DNA of 45,648 nt, from contig NZ_LWUA01000268.1 in the NCBI RefSeq assembly GCF_005222955.1, positions 1 through 45,648 on the forward strand, read 5' to 3'. Source of the stretch: Blastococcus sp. CCUG 61487 (GTDB taxonomy: Bacteria; Actinomycetota; Actinomycetes; Mycobacteriales; Geodermatophilaceae). The notes below the pieces were generated by a model that was given only the letters and a program-made list of their open reading frames with translations, made no database searches and had not been told where the DNA came from. Made by a program: the position numbers and the translations under genes. Position 1 is the first letter of the stretch. Each line of letters starts with the position of its first letter. Below are positions 11,738-20,973 of this stretch, piece by piece.

Positions 11738-12715
11738 TCAGAACAGCGCGGTCGTCAGCGCCCGGCGGGCCGCGGCCACCCGCGGGTCCTGGTCGCCGAC
11801 CACCGAGAAAAGCTCGACGAGGTGCCGACGGGCCTGGTCGCGCTCCTCGCCGGCGGTCCGGCGGATCACGTCGAGCAGCCTGTCGAAGGCGGCCTCGATG
11901 TTGCCGGTGCCCAGCAGGAAGTCCGCGGCGCGGGTCTGCGCCGCGACGTCGTCCGGTGCGGCGTCGGCGGCGGCCAACGCGTCGGGGCCGGCCTCCTCGG
12001 CGCGCCGGAACAGCTGCACCTGCCGCAGCGCGATGCCAGCGTCGGGGTGGTCGGGCTCCTCGGCCAGGATCGCCTTGTAGGCCGCCTCCGCGGCGGCCAG
12101 GTCGCCCCGCTCGAGCGCGGCCTCGGCGGCGTCCAGCCGCGGGTCCTCCGCCGCCGGCGCCTCGCCGGCGTCGCCGGGCACGGCCCCGCCGGTGGTGGCC
12201 CGGACCAGCTCGGTGACGAACTGGCGCGCCTGCTCCTCGGGGATGGCGCCGTTGAACTCGGCGACCAGCTGCCCCTGCCAGACGGCCTTCACCGCGGGGA
12301 TGCCCTGCACCCGCAGGCCCTGGGCGAGCGCGGGGTTGGCGTCGACGTCGACCTTGGCCAGGACCCAGGACCCACCGCCCTCGGCGGCGAGCCGCTCGAG
12401 CACCGGGGAGAGCTGCTTGCACGGCCCGCACCACTCCGCCCAGAGGTCCAGCACGACCGGGACCTGGAAGGAGCGGTCGAGCACCTCGGCCTGGAACGTG
12501 GCCTCGGTGACGTCGACGACCGCGCTCCCCGGGGCGCCCGCCGGGGCGGCGGCGCTCGGCGGCGGCGCCGCCTGGGCACGGGCGGCCGCCTCCGAGCGGG
12601 CCTTCACGGCGGCGAGGTCGACGGCGCCGGCCATCGCGGCGGCCATCTGCGCCTGCTGGGCCTGCGCCCGGGGGTCGGGACGTCCAGGACGGGTGGGCTG
12701 CATGCCGGCGATCAT
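11738..12715 (-). CDS. Thioredoxin-domain TPR protein (CnoX/YbbN-like)
   Basis: Likely cytoplasmic redox or chaperone-like protein. The 325-aa product has a Gln/Ala-rich N-terminal helix region (about 10-60) and a thioredoxin fold with active site WAEWCGPCK (Cys96 and Cys99). A C-terminal TPR-like half follows ([19 protein letters not shown] and later repeats). The order thioredoxin then TPR matches CnoX/YbbN. The C-x-x-C pair is intact here, unlike the E. coli protein. The ATG at 12715 has GGAG about five bases upstream; another ATG at 12703 is possible. It lies 11 bases downstream of the acylase gene. Confidence 0.88.
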   Translation of the reverse strand: MIAGMQPTRPGRPDPRAQAQQAQMAAAMAGAVDLAAVKARSEAAARAQAAPPPSAAAPAGAPGSAVVDVTEATFQAEVLDRSFQVPVVLDLWAEWCGPCKQLSPVLERLAAEGGGSWVLAKVDVDANPALAQGLRVQGIPAVKAVWQGQLVAEFNGAIPEEQARQFVTELVRATTGGAVPGDAGEAPAAEDPRLDAAEAALERGDLAAAEAAYKAILAEEPDHPDAGIALRQVQLFRRAEEAGPDALAAADAAPDDVAAQTRAADFLLGTGNIEAAFDRLLDVIRRTAGEERDQARRHLVELFSVVGDQDPRVAAARRALTTALF

Positions 12716-12726
12716 CCCACTCCGCG

Positions 12727-15480
12727 TCACCTCGGGCGGTGGCCGGTGAACGCCACCACCTGCTGGAACGTCGGACGGTTCTGCCAGTCGACGTCGCGCA
12801 CGCCGACCACACCCGTCGCCTTGGCGCGGATGTCGTCCTGGTGCTTGTCGTAGGTCAGCTCGGCGAGCGACCCGGCGCCCTGCGCGGCCAGCGTCCGCTC
12901 GATCGCGCCGCTCAGCGACGCCCGCAGGTCCTCGGTGCACTGCGCGGCGTCGCCGCCCCCGCAGTAGCTGCGGGACCAGGCGCCGTCGTCGTCGCCGCCG
13001 AGGTCCCGGACGACGTAGCCGTACCAGGCGACGTTGTTCCAGGCCGAGCCGAGCCCCTGCCGCGGGTGGTCGTCCAGCCGCTGTGGCAGCTCGGTGACCA
13101 GGTCCCCCAGCGTGCCGCGCAGCAGGTCGTGCGCCACCGAGTCGACGCTGCCGTCCTCGGCCGCTGACTCCCACCAGGCGTCGAACAGCGCGATCGCCGC
13201 CTGGTCGTCGTAGGCGCCGTCCCTGTCCGCGTCGATCCGGTGCGCCCCGCGGGCCTGCCAGTCGCGCAGCAGCGCCGTCGCCTCGGCCAGCGCCGGGTCG
13301 TCGCCGATCGTCTCGAGCAGCGCCGGGAGCGTTTCGACGGCGCGGACGTCGACGGTCGCGGCGTCCTGCACCAGGGCAACGAGGTCCGTGGTCGTCACGC
13401 CGCCGTCGCCGACCAGCGCGTCGAGCCGGTCGGACAGAGCCAGGCTGCGCTGCACCGGACCCCAGCCCCACGTGTCGTCGGCCGCGGCCCAGCCCGGTGC
13501 GGGCTTGTTGTTCCACGAGACCAGGTAGCCCGAGGGCGGGTTCACCTGCTGCGGATGGTCCTCCGCGGCCAGCCAGCCCTGCCAGTCGTACTCCTCGCCC
13601 GCCCACCGCGGCAGGTGCGGGTCGGTGCCCTCGGCGCGCACGGGGACGAGGCCGGAGGAGTAGAACGCGATGTCCCTGTCGTCGGCGTAGAACCAGTTGA
13701 AGGTGTAGTCGATGGCCTCGGCCGCCTCCTGGAAGCTCTCGGCGTCCCGGACCCGGTCGGGGTTGCCGAACCGCTCGAACCCGATCACCGAGTCGAGCTC
13801 CCGCCCGTAGGTGCTGCGCTGCAGGACGACGCCGACCGGCTCCCCCCCGGCGGTGGTGCGCAGCTGCACGATGCCCTGCTCGGTGCGCAGCACGAGGAAG
13901 CGCAGCGTCTGCGGGGCACCGATGCCGCCCAGCGTCGGCAGCGCCACCTGCTCGTGCACGTGCCGGTCCATCGGGACGCAGCTGTCGCCGTCGAGGTAGC
14001 CCTCGGACTCCACCGTCGCCGGGCCGCCGGCCGGGTCGCACAACCGGACGACGACGGTGTCCACGTTGTCGTGGTTGGCGCTGGTGGCCGACCACGCGTA
14101 GTCGACGCCGCGGCCGAGCTGGACGACGAGGTTGGTGCCGGCGAAGGAGACGCCGCGCGCCTCGATCCCGGGGGCGACGACGGCCTGCTCGGTGAGCAGC
14201 TGCGGCGCGTAGTAACCGGTCTGCGGGCCGAAGACGGCCCGCGGCTTGCCGTCGTCGGTGTGCTCACCGGCCACGAGGGCGGCGTTGCTCATGCCGTCGC
14301 CGGCCGCGCCGAGGTCGAGCGTGCCGAACGGGCCGGTGATCCGCTTCGGCGCGGGCGCCAGGGCTCCGCCGAGCGAACCGAGCGACGGGAGCGGGATCGG
14401 GGAGCCGCCGGCGTCGGAGCCGGTGCCGGGCGCGGTCGGGCCGTCGAGATCGGGCAGCGCGACACCGGGCAGCGTCGGGTCGACCGGCGTGCCGCCCCCG
14501 TTGGGCGCGGCCTCCGATCCCGTCGTCGGCGCCTGGGGGTCGTCGGCCGAGCGCAGGTCGTCGAAGATCCGCCGTCCCTCGTCGTCCCCGAACTGCTGCT
14601 GGAGCTGCTGCAGCCAGCGGGCGTTGGCGTACTCCGCGCCGCCGCCCTTGCCGAAGATGCCGCCGACCAGCGAGGCGATGTAGACGATGTCGGCGCGGTC
14701 CCAGTCCTCCGGGAGCTTCTGCAGCGCGACGTACTCGACCGGGCAGTGCGCGCCGAGCACCAGGCCCGGGCAGAGCGCCCGCTGGCCGGCGTTGATCCCC
14801 TCGAGGTAGGCGTCGGTGGCACGGAGCAGTGCCGCGCCCTCCTCGCCGAAGCGGGCGGCGACCTCCTCGACCTGGGCGGCCGCCTCCTCCTCGGTGTAGA
14901 ACGCGGTCCGGACCTGCTCCTGGTCCATCGCGATGTTCTCCTCGCTGGGGCCGAGGAACTCCGCGGCCCGGCCGGCGCCCACGTGCCGCAGCACGTCCAT
15001 GAGGAACATCCGGTCCTGCGCGCCGGCGTAGCCGGAGGCCCAGGCGGCCAGCTCGCGCGTCTCCGCCTCGATGTAGGGCACCCCGAAGGCGTCCCGCCGG
15101 ATGACGACGCCCTCGCGGGGGCGCTCGATGCGGACCGCGTCCTCGTCGGACAGCGTGAGCGGGGCGTCCTTGTAGAACTCGCCGAGCCGGTCCTCGGTGA
15201 GGGCATCGAGGTCGGCGGCGTTGAGCGCGTCGTACATCTCCAGCTGGTCGGAGAAGTTGACCGGTGCGTTCCGGCCGTCGACCGCCTGCCGGCCCAGCGG
15301 GTCACCGAGGATCGCGCCCACGGCGGCGGGCAGCGGCATCCCGCCCGACTGGCCGGGCGGCAGGATGTTGCGCACCCCGCCGTACTCGGTGGCCTGCTCC
15401 TCGTGGGCGACGGCGGTGTTCGGCACCGCCAGGCCGACGACCGCCACCGCCCCTGCCACCAGCACTGTTGCGATCCGCAC
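12727..15480 (-). CDS. Secreted penicillin-acylase family amidohydrolase
   Basis: N-terminal nucleophile hydrolase. Members cleave amides such as beta-lactam side chains, acyl-homoserine lactones or other N-acyl compounds; the substrate here cannot be read from sequence. The 917-aa precursor has a Sec signal ending near AVAHEE (about residue 25). An alpha chain ([26 protein letters not shown]) is followed by a Pro/Gly-rich spacer (about 315-375). The beta chain should start at Ser398 in [12 protein letters not shown] after self-cleavage. The GTG start has GGAGGA five bases upstream. It lies 57 bases after a MarR gene and 11 before the thioredoxin gene, all in one direction. Confidence 0.88.
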   Translation of the reverse strand: MRIATVLVAGAVAVVGLAVPNTAVAHEEQATEYGGVRNILPPGQSGGMPLPAAVGAILGDPLGRQAVDGRNAPVNFSDQLEMYDALNAADLDALTEDRLGEFYKDAPLTLSDEDAVRIERPREGVVIRRDAFGVPYIEAETRELAAWASGYAGAQDRMFLMDVLRHVGAGRAAEFLGPSEENIAMDQEQVRTAFYTEEEAAAQVEEVAARFGEEGAALLRATDAYLEGINAGQRALCPGLVLGAHCPVEYVALQKLPEDWDRADIVYIASLVGGIFGKGGGAEYANARWLQQLQQQFGDDEGRRIFDDLRSADDPQAPTTGSEAAPNGGGTPVDPTLPGVALPDLDGPTAPGTGSDAGGSPIPLPSLGSLGGALAPAPKRITGPFGTLDLGAAGDGMSNAALVAGEHTDDGKPRAVFGPQTGYYAPQLLTEQAVVAPGIEARGVSFAGTNLVVQLGRGVDYAWSATSANHDNVDTVVVRLCDPAGGPATVESEGYLDGDSCVPMDRHVHEQVALPTLGGIGAPQTLRFLVLRTEQGIVQLRTTAGGEPVGVVLQRSTYGRELDSVIGFERFGNPDRVRDAESFQEAAEAIDYTFNWFYADDRDIAFYSSGLVPVRAEGTDPHLPRWAGEEYDWQGWLAAEDHPQQVNPPSGYLVSWNNKPAPGWAAADDTWGWGPVQRSLALSDRLDALVGDGGVTTTDLVALVQDAATVDVRAVETLPALLETIGDDPALAEATALLRDWQARGAHRIDADRDGAYDDQAAIALFDAWWESAAEDGSVDSVAHDLLRGTLGDLVTELPQRLDDHPRQGLGSAWNNVAWYGYVVRDLGGDDDGAWSRSYCGGGDAAQCTEDLRASLSGAIERTLAAQGAGSLAELTYDKHQDDIRAKATGVVGVRDVDWQNRPTFQQVVAFTGHRPR

Positions 15481-15537
15481 GACGTTCCTCCGAGGTCGGG
15501 GGTATTGCCGTGCCTCAACGACACACCTACCTGTGGG

Positions 15538-16059
15538 TTACGTCACCGGATCCACGTCGGCCACGTCACCGGCGCCCAGCCGCACCTGGCGCAGGATCTC
15601 GAACAGCGTGACCTGCTCGGCTTCCGGCAGGTCGCCGAGCCCGAACTCGAGCTCGGTGAGCGCGCGGGTGGCGACCTCCACCACCTCGCGCCCCCGGGCG
15701 GTGATGGCGGCCAGGACGCCGCGCCCGTCGGCGGGGTTGGGCCGCCGGTCGACGTAACCGGCCGCCACCAGCCGGTCGATCGCGTTGGTGACGCTGGTGG
15801 GGTGCACCATCAGCCGGCTGCCGATGACCTTGAGCGGGAGCTCGCCGCGGCGGCTGAACGTGAGCAGCACGAGCACCTCGTACCGGGCGAAGGTCAGCCG
15901 GTGCGGCTTGAGCACCTCGTCGAAGCGGGCGAGCAGGATCTGCTGGACGCGGAAGACGCTCGTCGCGGCCCGCATCGCCGCGGCCGGGCCGAACCGTTCC
16001 TCCCACGTCTCCCCCGCGCGCTCGATCGGGTCGAACGGCAGCCCCAGCGGTCGGACCAT
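15538..16059 (-). CDS. MarR-family transcriptional regulator
   Basis: DNA-binding regulator of 173 aa with the MarR winged-helix layout: dimer helices at both ends, a central HTH (LPLKVIGSRLMVHPTSVTNAIDRL) and a wing with the typical D-x-R motif (RRPNPADGRGVLAAITARG). It is directly upstream of, and co-directional with, the penicillin-acylase gene. It may regulate that gene or itself; the effector is unknown. The start ATG is preceded by a leaderless-type -10. Confidence 0.88.
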   Translation of the reverse strand: MVRPLGLPFDPIERAGETWEERFGPAAAMRAATSVFRVQQILLARFDEVLKPHRLTFARYEVLVLLTFSRRGELPLKVIGSRLMVHPTSVTNAIDRLVAAGYVDRRPNPADGRGVLAAITARGREVVEVATRALTELEFGLGDLPEAEQVTLFEILRQVRLGAGDVADVDPVT

Positions 16060-16066
16060 GCGCGCG

Positions 16067-16072
16067 ACGCTA
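16067..16072 (-). promoter_or_regulatory. Putative leaderless -10 for the MarR gene
   Basis: On the minus strand TAGCGT (TANNNT) lies 7 bases before the ATG at 16059, and no Shine-Dalgarno is seen. Confidence 0.4.
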
Positions 16073-16209
16073 CCGGGGCGTCATGGCGCTCACCGAGATC
16101 TGCCCCCGGCCGGCATCCCCCGTCCGGGACACCGGCAGGACGCGCATTTCGCCGATGGGCCCTGTGGATACCTCCGGTCAGAGTGCTCCCGATCGGCCAG
16201 GGTGCCGGG

Positions 16210-17103
16210 GTGCCACCTCTGCCGCACCGCCCTCCCCCGCTGTCCGGCACCGTCTTCCGCGGCTCGACCGTGGTGCGGGACGGACTCCTCACCCGGCACC
16301 AATTGCAGAGCAGCGCATGGCGCCGTCTCTTCCCGGACGTGTACGCCGACGCCGACCTGCCGGTGACGCACGCGCTACGGGCCCGCGCGGTCCTGAACCA
16401 CCTCGTCCCGGGCGCTGTCGCCGCCGGCCGCACGGCTGCCGTGCTGTGGGGCGTCGACCTCGCCGGACCGGACGACGACGTCGAGTGCATCCTGCCCCCG
16501 GGTTCGCGCGCGCGATCGATCGCCGGCACCCGCCCCAGTCGCCGCCGACTCCACCGGGACGACGTCGTCCGACGGCAGGGCCTCCTCGCGACGAGCGGCG
16601 TCCGTACGGCAATCGACCTCGCGCGCACCCGCCCGCTCGATGCCGCCGTGATAGCGGTCGACCGGTTCCTGCAGCCGGGCACAGCGCTCCTCGACGACGT
16701 CCGGGCCTCGGCCTCGGCGCTGGCGGGGCGGGACTGCCGGCACGTGCGAGACGTGGTCGGCCTCACCGACGGGCTCGCGGGGTCGCCGCAGGAGACCCGC
16801 GTCCGGCTGCTCCTCCACCGGTCCGACCTCCCGGCGCCCGTGGCGCAGTACGTGATCCGGGTGGACGGTCGCTTCGTCGCACGGGTCGACTTCGCGTGGC
16901 CCGATCTGCGACTGGCCCTCGAGTACGACGGCGCCTGGCACGGGGAGCCGGGTCAGTTCGCTCGGGACCGCGATCGGCTCAACCGGCTGACCGAAGCCGG
17001 GTGGGTGGTCGTCTTCGTGACCGCCGCAGACCTGCACCATCCCGCGGGGCTCCTGGAGCGCATCCGTTCGGCCCTCGCATCGAGATGCGCGATCGGCCGC
17101 TGA
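16210..17103 (+). CDS. DUF559 / AbiEi-antitoxin-like protein
   Basis: About 297 aa. The N-terminal third (STVVRDGLLTRHQLQSSAWRRLFPDVYADA) looks like the winged-helix of AbiEi-type antitoxin domains. The C-terminal part has a Vsr-like PD-(D/E)XK pattern: ARVDFAWPD, LALEYDGAWHG and a closing strand WVVVFVTAADL. Such proteins are very common and usually solitary in actinobacteria, and their function is unclear. No toxin partner (AbiEii/nucleotidyltransferase) is next to it. The start is uncertain: GTG 16210 or GTG 16183, neither with a clear ribosome site. Confidence 0.7.
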   Translation: MPPLPHRPPPLSGTVFRGSTVVRDGLLTRHQLQSSAWRRLFPDVYADADLPVTHALRARAVLNHLVPGAVAAGRTAAVLWGVDLAGPDDDVECILPPGSRARSIAGTRPSRRRLHRDDVVRRQGLLATSGVRTAIDLARTRPLDAAVIAVDRFLQPGTALLDDVRASASALAGRDCRHVRDVVGLTDGLAGSPQETRVRLLLHRSDLPAPVAQYVIRVDGRFVARVDFAWPDLRLALEYDGAWHGEPGQFARDRDRLNRLTEAGWVVVFVTAADLHHPAGLLERIRSALASRCAIGR

Positions 17104-17473
17104 CCCGCGGCCGGGAGAGCGGCTCGGCGCAGATCTCGCCGCAACGGCGTCGACGTGACCCGGTCCACATCGACCCGGTTATTCCCAGTGCCGGCGCGGC
17201 TTGTCGACCCGTCGACTGCTCGACAAGCCGCCTCCCGGGTTGAGGCCCCCTGCCCCAGTTCCTACCGTGGTCGGAGCCGGCCGGGTGGTCGTCGCCCGAC
17301 GAGGGTGGCCCCGCGCCGGTACCGCCGGACGGACGCCGCCCGGGGTGCCTGCCAGGCGCCCGGCGAGCCGCGGCCACGACGCCGCCGTCCCGCCCCTCAC
17401 TCCCCCATAGCCCCGTGGCCCTGTGCTGCGTCGTGCCGGGGGCCCGGCGGACGAACGGAAGGAGAGCCGCCCC
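17104..17473. other. 370-bp intergenic region upstream of the NlpC/P60 gene
   Basis: No convincing gene is seen. It holds a 12-bp perfect inverted repeat (17196-17231) and a GC-rich leader ending in GGAAGGAGAG just before the start at 17474. I looked for the conserved parts of a c-di-AMP (ydaO) riboswitch, common before cell-wall hydrolases in actinobacteria, and did not find them. Confidence 0.5.
17196..17231. repeat. 12-bp inverted repeat with 12-nt loop
   Basis: The arms GCGGCTTGTCGA (17196-17207) and TCGACAAGCCGC (17220-17231) are perfectly complementary, and the loop is itself rich in GTCGAC. It lies 93 bases after the DUF559 gene and 242 before the NlpC gene. It could be a terminator without a T-run or a protein-binding site. 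Confidence 0.5.
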
Positions 17474-17974
17474 ATGGCGACCACTCGCCCGACCCAGTCC
17501 CGCCTCCTGCGCCGCACCGGCGCCGGCCTGCTCGCCGGCGCCGCGGCCTCCCTGACCCTGGTCGGCGTCCCGGGCACGGCCGCCGCCGTCGAGCCCGTCC
17601 CGGCGCAGGCCGCGGCACCGGCGCCCGCGCCGGCCCAGGTCGCCGTCGACACCGCCTACGCCCAGGTCGGGAAGGGCTACCAGTACGGCGGCTCCGGTCC
17701 CGACAGCTTCGACTGCTCGGGCCTGACCCAGTTCGCCTACCGCGCCGCCGGCATCGAGCTGCCGCACTCCAGCCGCGCCCAGTCGGAGATGGGCGTGACG
17801 GTGCACCCGTACGACATGCAGCCCGGCGACCTGGTCTTCTTCTACTCGCCGGTGAGCCACGTGGGCATCTACATCGGCGACTCGAAGATGGTGCACGCGG
17901 GCAGCGAGTCCACCGGTGTCGAGATCACCGATGTCGGCATGCCGGGCTTCACCGTCGCCAAGCGCATCGTCTGA
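17474..17974 (+). CDS. Secreted NlpC/P60 peptidoglycan endopeptidase
   Basis: A 166-aa cell-wall hydrolase expected to cut D-Glu-diamino-acid bonds in peptide stems. It has a Sec signal (basic start, hydrophobic 15-35, AAA near 38) and a short Pro/Ala linker (40-57). The compact NlpC/P60 domain has nucleophile Cys81 (SFDCSG), His129 (VSHVGIYIG) and a third polar residue near His141 (MVHAGS). The ATG at 17474 is well placed behind GGAAGGAGAG. There is no anchoring or binding domain. It is convergent with the FAD oxidoreductase, with 21 bases between stops. Confidence 0.9.
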   Translation: MATTRPTQSRLLRRTGAGLLAGAAASLTLVGVPGTAAAVEPVPAQAAAPAPAPAQVAVDTAYAQVGKGYQYGGSGPDSFDCSGLTQFAYRAAGIELPHSSRAQSEMGVTVHPYDMQPGDLVFFYSPVSHVGIYIGDSKMVHAGSESTGVEITDVGMPGFTVAKRIV

Positions 17975-17995
17975 TCGCCGGCCGCTGCGTCCGGC

Positions 17996-19474
17996 TCAGT
18001 GCAGGGCCGGGCGCAGCGGCGGGACCTCGCGCACGCCGAAGACGTCCCGCAGCGCGGTGCGCGCGGCCAGGTCGCCGCACATGCCGTGCACCGCGGGCCC
18101 CGGCGGGGTGGCCGCCGACGCGAGGTACACGCCCCGCACCGGCGTCCGGTAGGTGTTCCACCGCGGCACCGGCCGGGCGAGCATCTGCCGCAGCGTCGCC
18201 TGGCCGTTGGAGATGTCGCCGCCCAGGTAGCTGGGGTTCCACTGCTCCATCTGGACGGCGGTCTTGGTGGCCCGCTCGACGATCGTGTCCTTGAAGCCGG
18301 GCGCGAACCGCTCGACCTGGTCCTCGATCGCGGCGGTCATGTCGACGTCCGACCCGTGCGGCACGTGCACGTACGCCCAGAAGATGTGCCCGCCCTCGGG
18401 CGCCCGCGACGGGTCCGGCACCGTCGGCTGCACGGCGAGCACGTAGGGCTTGTCGGTGAGCCGCCCCTCGTTCGGCGCCCGCTCCCCCGCGATCGTCTCC
18501 TCGAGATCGCCCGCGACGTGGATGGTGCCCGCCCGCCGCACGTCGGGGTTCGCCCACGGCACCGGCTCGGACAGGATCCAGTCGATCTTGAACACTCCGG
18601 CGCCGTGCTTGTACCTGCGCACCCAGCGGCGATAGCCCTCGTTGAGCCGGTCCCCGGCCATCGCGACGAAGTCGCCGGGCGAGGTGTCCAGCAGCACGGC
18701 CGGGATGCCCTCGAACTCGCCCAGGTCGGTCACGCGGTGGCCGGTCACCACCTCGCCGCCCTGCTCCTCGAGCGCGGTGACCATCGCATCGGCCAGCTTC
18801 TGGGAGCCGCCCTCGATCAGCGGCCACCCGACGTGGTGCGAGAGCATCGCCAGCAGCATGCCGAGCGCGGAGGTCAGCGGCTGGCTGAGGTCGAGCATGC
18901 CGTGCGCCGCCGCACCGGCGATGAGCGCCTGACCCTCGTCGGTGTCGAAGTACCGCTGCGAGAGCCACCGCACGTTGGGCAGCCCGGTGAGGGCGAACTT
19001 CGTGATCTGCGGAACGCTCCTCGTCGGCAGCGAGCGCAGCCGGCTGGACAGGAAGAAGTCGATGACGTCGGTGCCGTGCTCGACCAGCGGCCCGAACAGC
19101 CGGCGGTAGGCGTCGGCGTCCGCGCCCAGCCCCGCAGCTGTCTCCTCCAGCGAGCGGAAGGACAGCGCCGCCGCGCCGCCATCCAGCGGATGGGCGAAGT
19201 TGACCTCGGGGTGCACGTAGCGCACGCCGCGGCTCTCGGCGTCGAACTCCCGGAAGAACGGCGCCGCCACCGCCATCGGCTGCACGGTCGAGCACACGTC
19301 GTGGTGGAACCCCGGCCGGATCAGCTCCTCGGTGCGCATCCCGCCGCCCGGGCGCTGTCCGGCGTCGACCACCTGCACGCGCAGCCCGGCCGCGGACAGC
19401 CGCAGGGCCGCGGCCAGGCCGTTCGGGCCAGCCCCGACGACGACGGCGTCCGGTCGTCCCGCGAGCCCACTCAC
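17996..19474 (-). CDS. FAD-dependent oxidoreductase, phytoene-desaturase/PYROXD2-like
   Basis: A 492-aa flavoprotein with an N-terminal Rossmann motif (AVVVGAGPNGLAAALRLSAAG) followed by RPGGGMRTEE and a C-terminal FAD segment (VRGVYLASAATPPGPAVHGMCGDLAA). This is the layout of CrtI-like amine oxidoreductases, closest in feel to the PYROXD2/all-trans-retinol-saturase-like group. No carotenoid genes are adjacent, so a carotenoid role is not supported. The GTG start at 19474 has GAGG eight bases upstream. The frame stays open to 20068, but the added part is antisense to the neighbouring genes. Confidence 0.82.
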   Translation of the reverse strand: MSGLAGRPDAVVVGAGPNGLAAALRLSAAGLRVQVVDAGQRPGGGMRTEELIRPGFHHDVCSTVQPMAVAAPFFREFDAESRGVRYVHPEVNFAHPLDGGAAALSFRSLEETAAGLGADADAYRRLFGPLVEHGTDVIDFFLSSRLRSLPTRSVPQITKFALTGLPNVRWLSQRYFDTDEGQALIAGAAAHGMLDLSQPLTSALGMLLAMLSHHVGWPLIEGGSQKLADAMVTALEEQGGEVVTGHRVTDLGEFEGIPAVLLDTSPGDFVAMAGDRLNEGYRRWVRRYKHGAGVFKIDWILSEPVPWANPDVRRAGTIHVAGDLEETIAGERAPNEGRLTDKPYVLAVQPTVPDPSRAPEGGHIFWAYVHVPHGSDVDMTAAIEDQVERFAPGFKDTIVERATKTAVQMEQWNPSYLGGDISNGQATLRQMLARPVPRWNTYRTPVRGVYLASAATPPGPAVHGMCGDLAARTALRDVFGVREVPPLRPALH

Positions 19475-19588
19475 CCGGCGATCCTCACACGGCGCCGCGG
19501 ATGCGCAAGTTCCGTGGCCCGTGAGTCGGCCTGGTGCGCCTGGGGCGACCCGCGCGCGTGCCCGTGGCCGGCCGCGCCCCGCCGGACC

Positions 19589-19594
19589 TAGCCT
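19589..19594 (+). promoter_or_regulatory. Putative leaderless -10 for the gene at 19601
   Basis: TAGCCT (TANNNT) ends 6 bases before the GTG at 19601, and there is no Shine-Dalgarno. Confidence 0.4.
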
Positions 19595-19600
19595 GCGCCG

Positions 19601-20089
19601 GTGCAGTCCTCCGTACTCCCCCCACCGACGGCCGAACCCGAGGTGCTCCGGCTCTCCCCGTCCGCCCGCCGGCGGCGGATGGCCGCCGTGCTCGTCGTCC
19701 TCGGGCTCCTCCTGGCCGGCACGGTGTGGGGGGACGACGACGAGTTCCCGTTCGGCCCGTTCCGCATGTACTCCACGCGCAACGACCCGAACACCCCCGT
19801 GATCTCCACCCGCGCCGTCGGCGTGACCGCCGCGGGCGAGGAGGTGCGGCTGTCGGGCGGCCAGGTCGGGCTGCGCCGCGCGGAGTTCGAGGGCCAGATC
19901 GGCCGGCTGCGCGAGCACCCGGAGCTCCTGGGACTGCTCGCCGAGGCCTACCTCGAGGCCAACCCGTCGGCCCCCGACCTGGTCTCGGTGCAGGTGATCC
20001 ACCGCAAGTTCGGGCTGTCCGGCGGGCGCCCGACCGGCGAGTACACCGACACCGTCGTGGTCGAGCACGAGCTGGCGGACGACGAGTGA
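19601..20089 (+). CDS. Single-TM protein paired with the HTTM gene
   Basis: A 162-aa protein I do not recognise by family name. It has a basic N-terminal region (SARRRRMAA), one hydrophobic segment (about 29-43), then a short motif DDEFPFGPFRMYSTRNDPNTPV and a soluble mixed domain to the end. This is consistent with one membrane anchor and an extracytoplasmic domain. Its stop overlaps the next start as GTGA, so the two proteins are probably made together. The fixed pairing suggests it assists the HTTM-like enzyme; that is inference. Confidence 0.72.
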   Translation: MQSSVLPPPTAEPEVLRLSPSARRRRMAAVLVVLGLLLAGTVWGDDDEFPFGPFRMYSTRNDPNTPVISTRAVGVTAAGEEVRLSGGQVGLRRAEFEGQIGRLREHPELLGLLAEAYLEANPSAPDLVSVQVIHRKFGLSGGRPTGEYTDTVVVEHELADDE

Positions 20090-20973
20090 GCACCGAGTCC
20101 GGAGCGCCCGCCCTGCCGACGTCGTCGCGCTGGTGGTTCAGCCCCGTCCCGCTGGCCCGCGTCGCGGTGTTCCGCGTGCTGGCCTACCTGTTCATCCCGA
20201 TCGACGTCTTCCTCACCACCGCGTGGGTGAAGGCGCACGCCGACGTCCCCACCGAGTGGTACCAGCCGGTGCTCATCGCCCGGCTGCTGCCGCTGCCCAC
20301 ACCGACGCACACGGTCGTGGTCGTCGTGCAGTGGGCGCTCGTCCTCGCCGCCCTGGCCGCCGCCACCGGACGGGCGCCGCGCGTGCTCGGGACGACCGTC
20401 TTCCTCCTGTACCTGGAGTGGATGGTCATCGCGATGAGCTACGGGAAGGTCGACCACGACCGGATCGCCTTCCTCGTGGCCCTCGCCGTCCTGCCGACGA
20501 TCGGTCGGGCGCGGTTCCGGGACCGGCGACTGTCGGAAGCTGCGGGCTGGGCGATGGCGGCGGTGTTCGTCTCGGTCATGCTCACGTACTTCCTGGCCGC
20601 CTGGGCGAAGGTCCGGTTCGGCGGCTGGGACTGGCCCACCGGCTCCACGCTCACCCGGGCGGTGCTGCGCCGCGGCACGGACCTCGCCGACTGGACCGTG
20701 GACGTGCCGTACCTGCTGCCGTTCGCGCAGTGGGCGATCCTGATCCTGGAGTTCCTCGCCCCGCTGATGCTGCTCGTGCGCAGCGACCGGGCCAGGGTGG
20801 CGCTGGTGGCCTTCCTGATCGGCTTCCACGTGATGACCTACGCCGGCGTGCAGATCATCTTCCTGCCGCACTGCATCGCGATCCTGTCGATCCTGCCGTG
20901 GGAACGGCTGACCGCGCGGTTCGGGCGGCAGCCGGTTCAGAGCCTGGCGACGAGTTCGTCGGCGGCGCGGTAG
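20086..20973 (+). CDS. HTTM-like (vitamin-K-carboxylase-like) membrane protein
   Basis: A 295-aa multi-pass protein with about six to eight hydrophobic segments. It opens with PLARVAVFRVLAYLFIPIDVF, the start typical of HTTM proteins related to the membrane part of vitamin-K-dependent gamma-carboxylase. It also has YGKVDHDRIAF, WAKVRFGGWDWPTGSTL and IGFHVMTY. The activity of bacterial HTTM proteins is mostly unknown. The GTG start at 20086 overlaps the upstream stop. Its last 37 bases overlap the 3' end of meaB on the other strand. Confidence 0.72.
   Translation: MSTESGAPALPTSSRWWFSPVPLARVAVFRVLAYLFIPIDVFLTTAWVKAHADVPTEWYQPVLIARLLPLPTPTHTVVVVVQWALVLAALAAATGRAPRVLGTTVFLLYLEWMVIAMSYGKVDHDRIAFLVALAVLPTIGRARFRDRRLSEAAGWAMAAVFVSVMLTYFLAAWAKVRFGGWDWPTGSTLTRAVLRRGTDLADWTVDVPYLLPFAQWAILILEFLAPLMLLVRSDRARVALVAFLIGFHVMTYAGVQIIFLPHCIAILSILPWERLTARFGRQPVQSLATSSSAAR

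Noticed and set aside
17232-17473. Possible c-di-AMP (ydaO) riboswitch before the NlpC/P60 gene
   Set aside because: Expected by analogy with other actinobacterial wall hydrolases, but the conserved sequence blocks are not visible.
17474-17974. Phage endolysin reading of the NlpC/P60 gene
   Set aside because: It has a Sec signal peptide and no phage genes nearby; a host wall hydrolase is simpler.
17996-19474. Carotenoid desaturase (crtI)
   Set aside because: The fold is similar, but there are no crtB, crtE or other pigment genes in the window; PYROXD2-like is safer.
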